From contig CAYMKW010000142.1 in the NCBI GenBank assembly GCA_964391365.1, positions 1 through 5,466 of the forward strand: 5,466 nt of DNA, given 5' to 3'. The notes beneath the pieces were generated by a model, which made no database searches, was not told the DNA's origin, and saw nothing but the letters and a program-made list of their open reading frames with translations. Shown here one piece after another: positions 4,415-5,466 of the stretch; within the stretch, counting starts at the first letter, position 1, and each line of letters begins with the position of its first letter. Origin of the DNA: SXMI01 sp964391365. GTDB lineage: Bacteria > Actinomycetota > Acidimicrobiia > Acidimicrobiales > Microtrichaceae. The translations under genes and the position numbers were made by a program.

Positions 4415-4455
4415 TGCACTCGCAGCTCGTCCGTCCTGCGCCTGAGGAGACCCCC

Positions 4456-5433
4456 TTGCCAGCTCGCGCCGCCCTTCGGGACCGTTACTCGTTCGCGAAC
4501 CTCGATGACGTCCTGGACCTCCCGGACCTCATCGCCGTTCAGCGGGCTTCCTTCCAGTGGTTCATCGACGAGGGCCTGGCCAATGCCTTCGAAGACATCA
4601 GCCCGATCCGGGACTTCACCGAGACGCTGAGCCTGGAGCTCGAGTTCGACCCGACGGACCCCTTCCTGCGCCCCCCACCGAAGTTCACGGTGGAGGAGTG
4701 CAAGGAGAAGGACATGACCTACTCGGCGCCGATCTTCGCCCGGGCCAGGTTCATCAACGCCAACACCGGCGAGATCAAGGAACAGACCGTCTTCATGGGT
4801 GACTTCCCCATGATGACGGACAAGGGCACGTTCATCATCAACGGCACCGAGCGGGTCGTGGTGTCGCAGCTCGTCCGCTCTCCCGGCGTGATCTTCCAGC
4901 CCGGCGAGCGGTTCCGCCTCCGGAACCTCTCCAAGCACCAGCTCGTCACCGGCACCATCCACCCCTACCGAGGTGAGTGGATCGAGTTCGACGTCGAGCA
5001 GAAGCCCGGCAAGGAGCCCACGGCCGGCACCCGGGTCGCCCGCAAGCGGCGCCTGTCCCTGTTCGTCCTGCTGCGCGCGCTCGGCTACGACGAGGAGAAC
5101 GCCCCCGGGTTCCTGGAGGCGTTCGTCCGTCACTTCGACTTCCTCGAGGGGCAGTGGGAGAAGGACCGTGAACTGGCCCCGACCCAGGACGAGGCGATCG
5201 TCGAGATCTACAAGCGGGCCCGCCCGGGTGAGCCGGCGACCGTCGACGGCGCCCGGAAGTACTTCGAGGACGCCTTCTTCGGCTCCCGCCGCTACGACCT
5301 CTCCCGCGTCGGGCGCTACAAGCTGAACCGGAAGCTCGGACCGGAGATCGAGCGGGTCGCCGAGACCTTCCCGCAGGTGGCCCACCTCCTCGACCGCCCC
5401 GAGCAGGACCAGTCGGTGCTCAGCCGCAGCTAG
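4456..5433 (+). CDS. rpoB: RNA polymerase beta subunit, N-terminal part, ending at an in-frame TAG
   Basis: RpoB is the beta subunit of RNA polymerase, forming much of the catalytic cleft and the rifampicin site. The 325 readable residues cover the first part of a protein that is about 1150-1350 residues in bacteria: the N-terminal region YSFANLDDVLDLPDLIAVQ (11-29), the protrusion and lobe, the strongly conserved GDFPMMTDKGTFIINGTERV (115-134) with VVSQLVRSPGV (135-145), and GRYKLNRKLG (286-295). The fork, rifampicin-resistance region and catalytic parts lie beyond the window. The start is TTG at 4456 with AGGAG at 4445-4449, 6 bases away. TTG is also the M. tuberculosis rpoB start. Translation meets TAG at 5431, yet RpoB-like residues continue in the same frame, so this is a sequence error or an interruption and not a real C-terminus. 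Confidence 0.95.
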   Translation: MPARAALRDRYSFANLDDVLDLPDLIAVQRASFQWFIDEGLANAFEDISPIRDFTETLSLELEFDPTDPFLRPPPKFTVEECKEKDMTYSAPIFARARFINANTGEIKEQTVFMGDFPMMTDKGTFIINGTERVVVSQLVRSPGVIFQPGERFRLRNLSKHQLVTGTIHPYRGEWIEFDVEQKPGKEPTAGTRVARKRRLSLFVLLRALGYDEENAPGFLEAFVRHFDFLEGQWEKDRELAPTQDEAIVEIYKRARPGEPATVDGARKYFEDAFFGSRRYDLSRVGRYKLNRKLGPEIERVAETFPQVAHLLDRPEQDQSVLSRS

Positions 5434-5466
5434 GTGCTGGCGGCGACCACCTACCTGCTCAACCTG
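5431..5466 (+). other. rpoB: in-frame TAG and continuation of the rpoB frame
   Basis: After LSRS the codon at 5431-5433 is TAG. The 11 codons beyond it, in the same frame, read VLAATTYLLNL, which resembles the conserved segment of actinobacterial RpoB that follows a short acidic position (compare the EDVVATIEYL type). A single change, GAG to TAG, would restore SRSEVLAATTYLL. An automatic gene caller may wrongly start a second gene at the GTG at 5434. The feature runs off the window. Confidence 0.8.

Noticed and set aside
4224..4445. Small plus-strand frame (73 codons) in the rpoB leader
   Set aside because: It begins at a TTG that is part of the P1 -35 box, has no Shine-Dalgarno sequence, and encodes an Arg/Ser/Pro-rich string. 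A leader peptide is not supported.
4246..5385. Long minus-strand open frame (379 codons) opposite rpoB
   Set aside because: It is antisense to highly conserved RpoB sequence and its promoters. Codon bias of rpoB leaves the complementary frame open, and the product resembles nothing known.
1..5466. Mobile elements, CRISPR arrays, attachment sites or a novel accessory system
   Set aside because: All coding space is occupied by the universal secE-nusG-rplKAJL-rpoB cluster. I saw no long direct or inverted repeats, no transposase-like protein and no spacer-repeat pattern. The tRNA gene is followed directly by secE, with no integrated element after it.

Overview
The window is a high-GC chromosomal housekeeping segment, entirely on the + strand, in the order tRNA-Trp (3' part) - secE - nusG - rplK - rplA - rplJ - rplL - rpoB (5' part). 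This order, the strongly acidic N-terminal extension on NusG, the A/E/P-rich tail on L10, the TTG start of rpoB and the near-exclusive use of TGA stops point to an actinobacterium (Actinomycetota). The L11 and RpoB sequences differ from the Streptomyces/Mycobacterium forms I remember and feel closer to deep branches such as Acidimicrobiia. That placement is from memory and is tentative. A run of exactly 100 N and an in-frame stop in rpoB suggest a draft, possibly metagenomic, assembly.

Layout: 1-64 is the tRNA lacking its first 9 bases. 90-443 is secE, followed closely by nusG (459-1352). The 96-base nusG-rplK spacer holds a plausible promoter for rplK-rplA. The 122-base rplK-rplA spacer has two mutually exclusive hairpins. 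The 286-base spacer before rplJ holds a candidate promoter and a heavily structured leader of the kind through which L10-L12 usually controls its own synthesis. rplJ is interrupted by the N gap, and rplL follows after 56 bases. The 352-base rplL-rpoB spacer contains a roughly 20-bp hairpin just after the rplL stop, a second 10-bp hairpin, two good sigma-70-type promoters in tandem, and a small hairpin cluster in the rpoB 5' UTR. rpoB starts at 4456 and is cut by TAG at 5431, although RpoB-like sequence continues in the same frame to the window end.

How the genes work together: tRNA-Trp supplies translation. SecE is the small essential subunit of the SecYEG translocon. NusG couples RNA polymerase to Rho and the ribosome. 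L11, L1, L10 and L12 build the two ribosomal stalks that recruit and activate translation factors. RpoB is the beta subunit of RNA polymerase. The regulatory layout reads as tRNA-secE-nusG, rplKA, rplJL and rpoB(C) units, each with its own promoter but probably with read-through between them.

I found no new biological system. The points worth a second look are the rpoB TAG, the frame-inconsistent gap, the hairpin/promoter architecture before rpoB, the rplJ leader, a sequence element shared by the rplA and rplJ leaders, and a threonine at a thiopeptide-contact position of L11.
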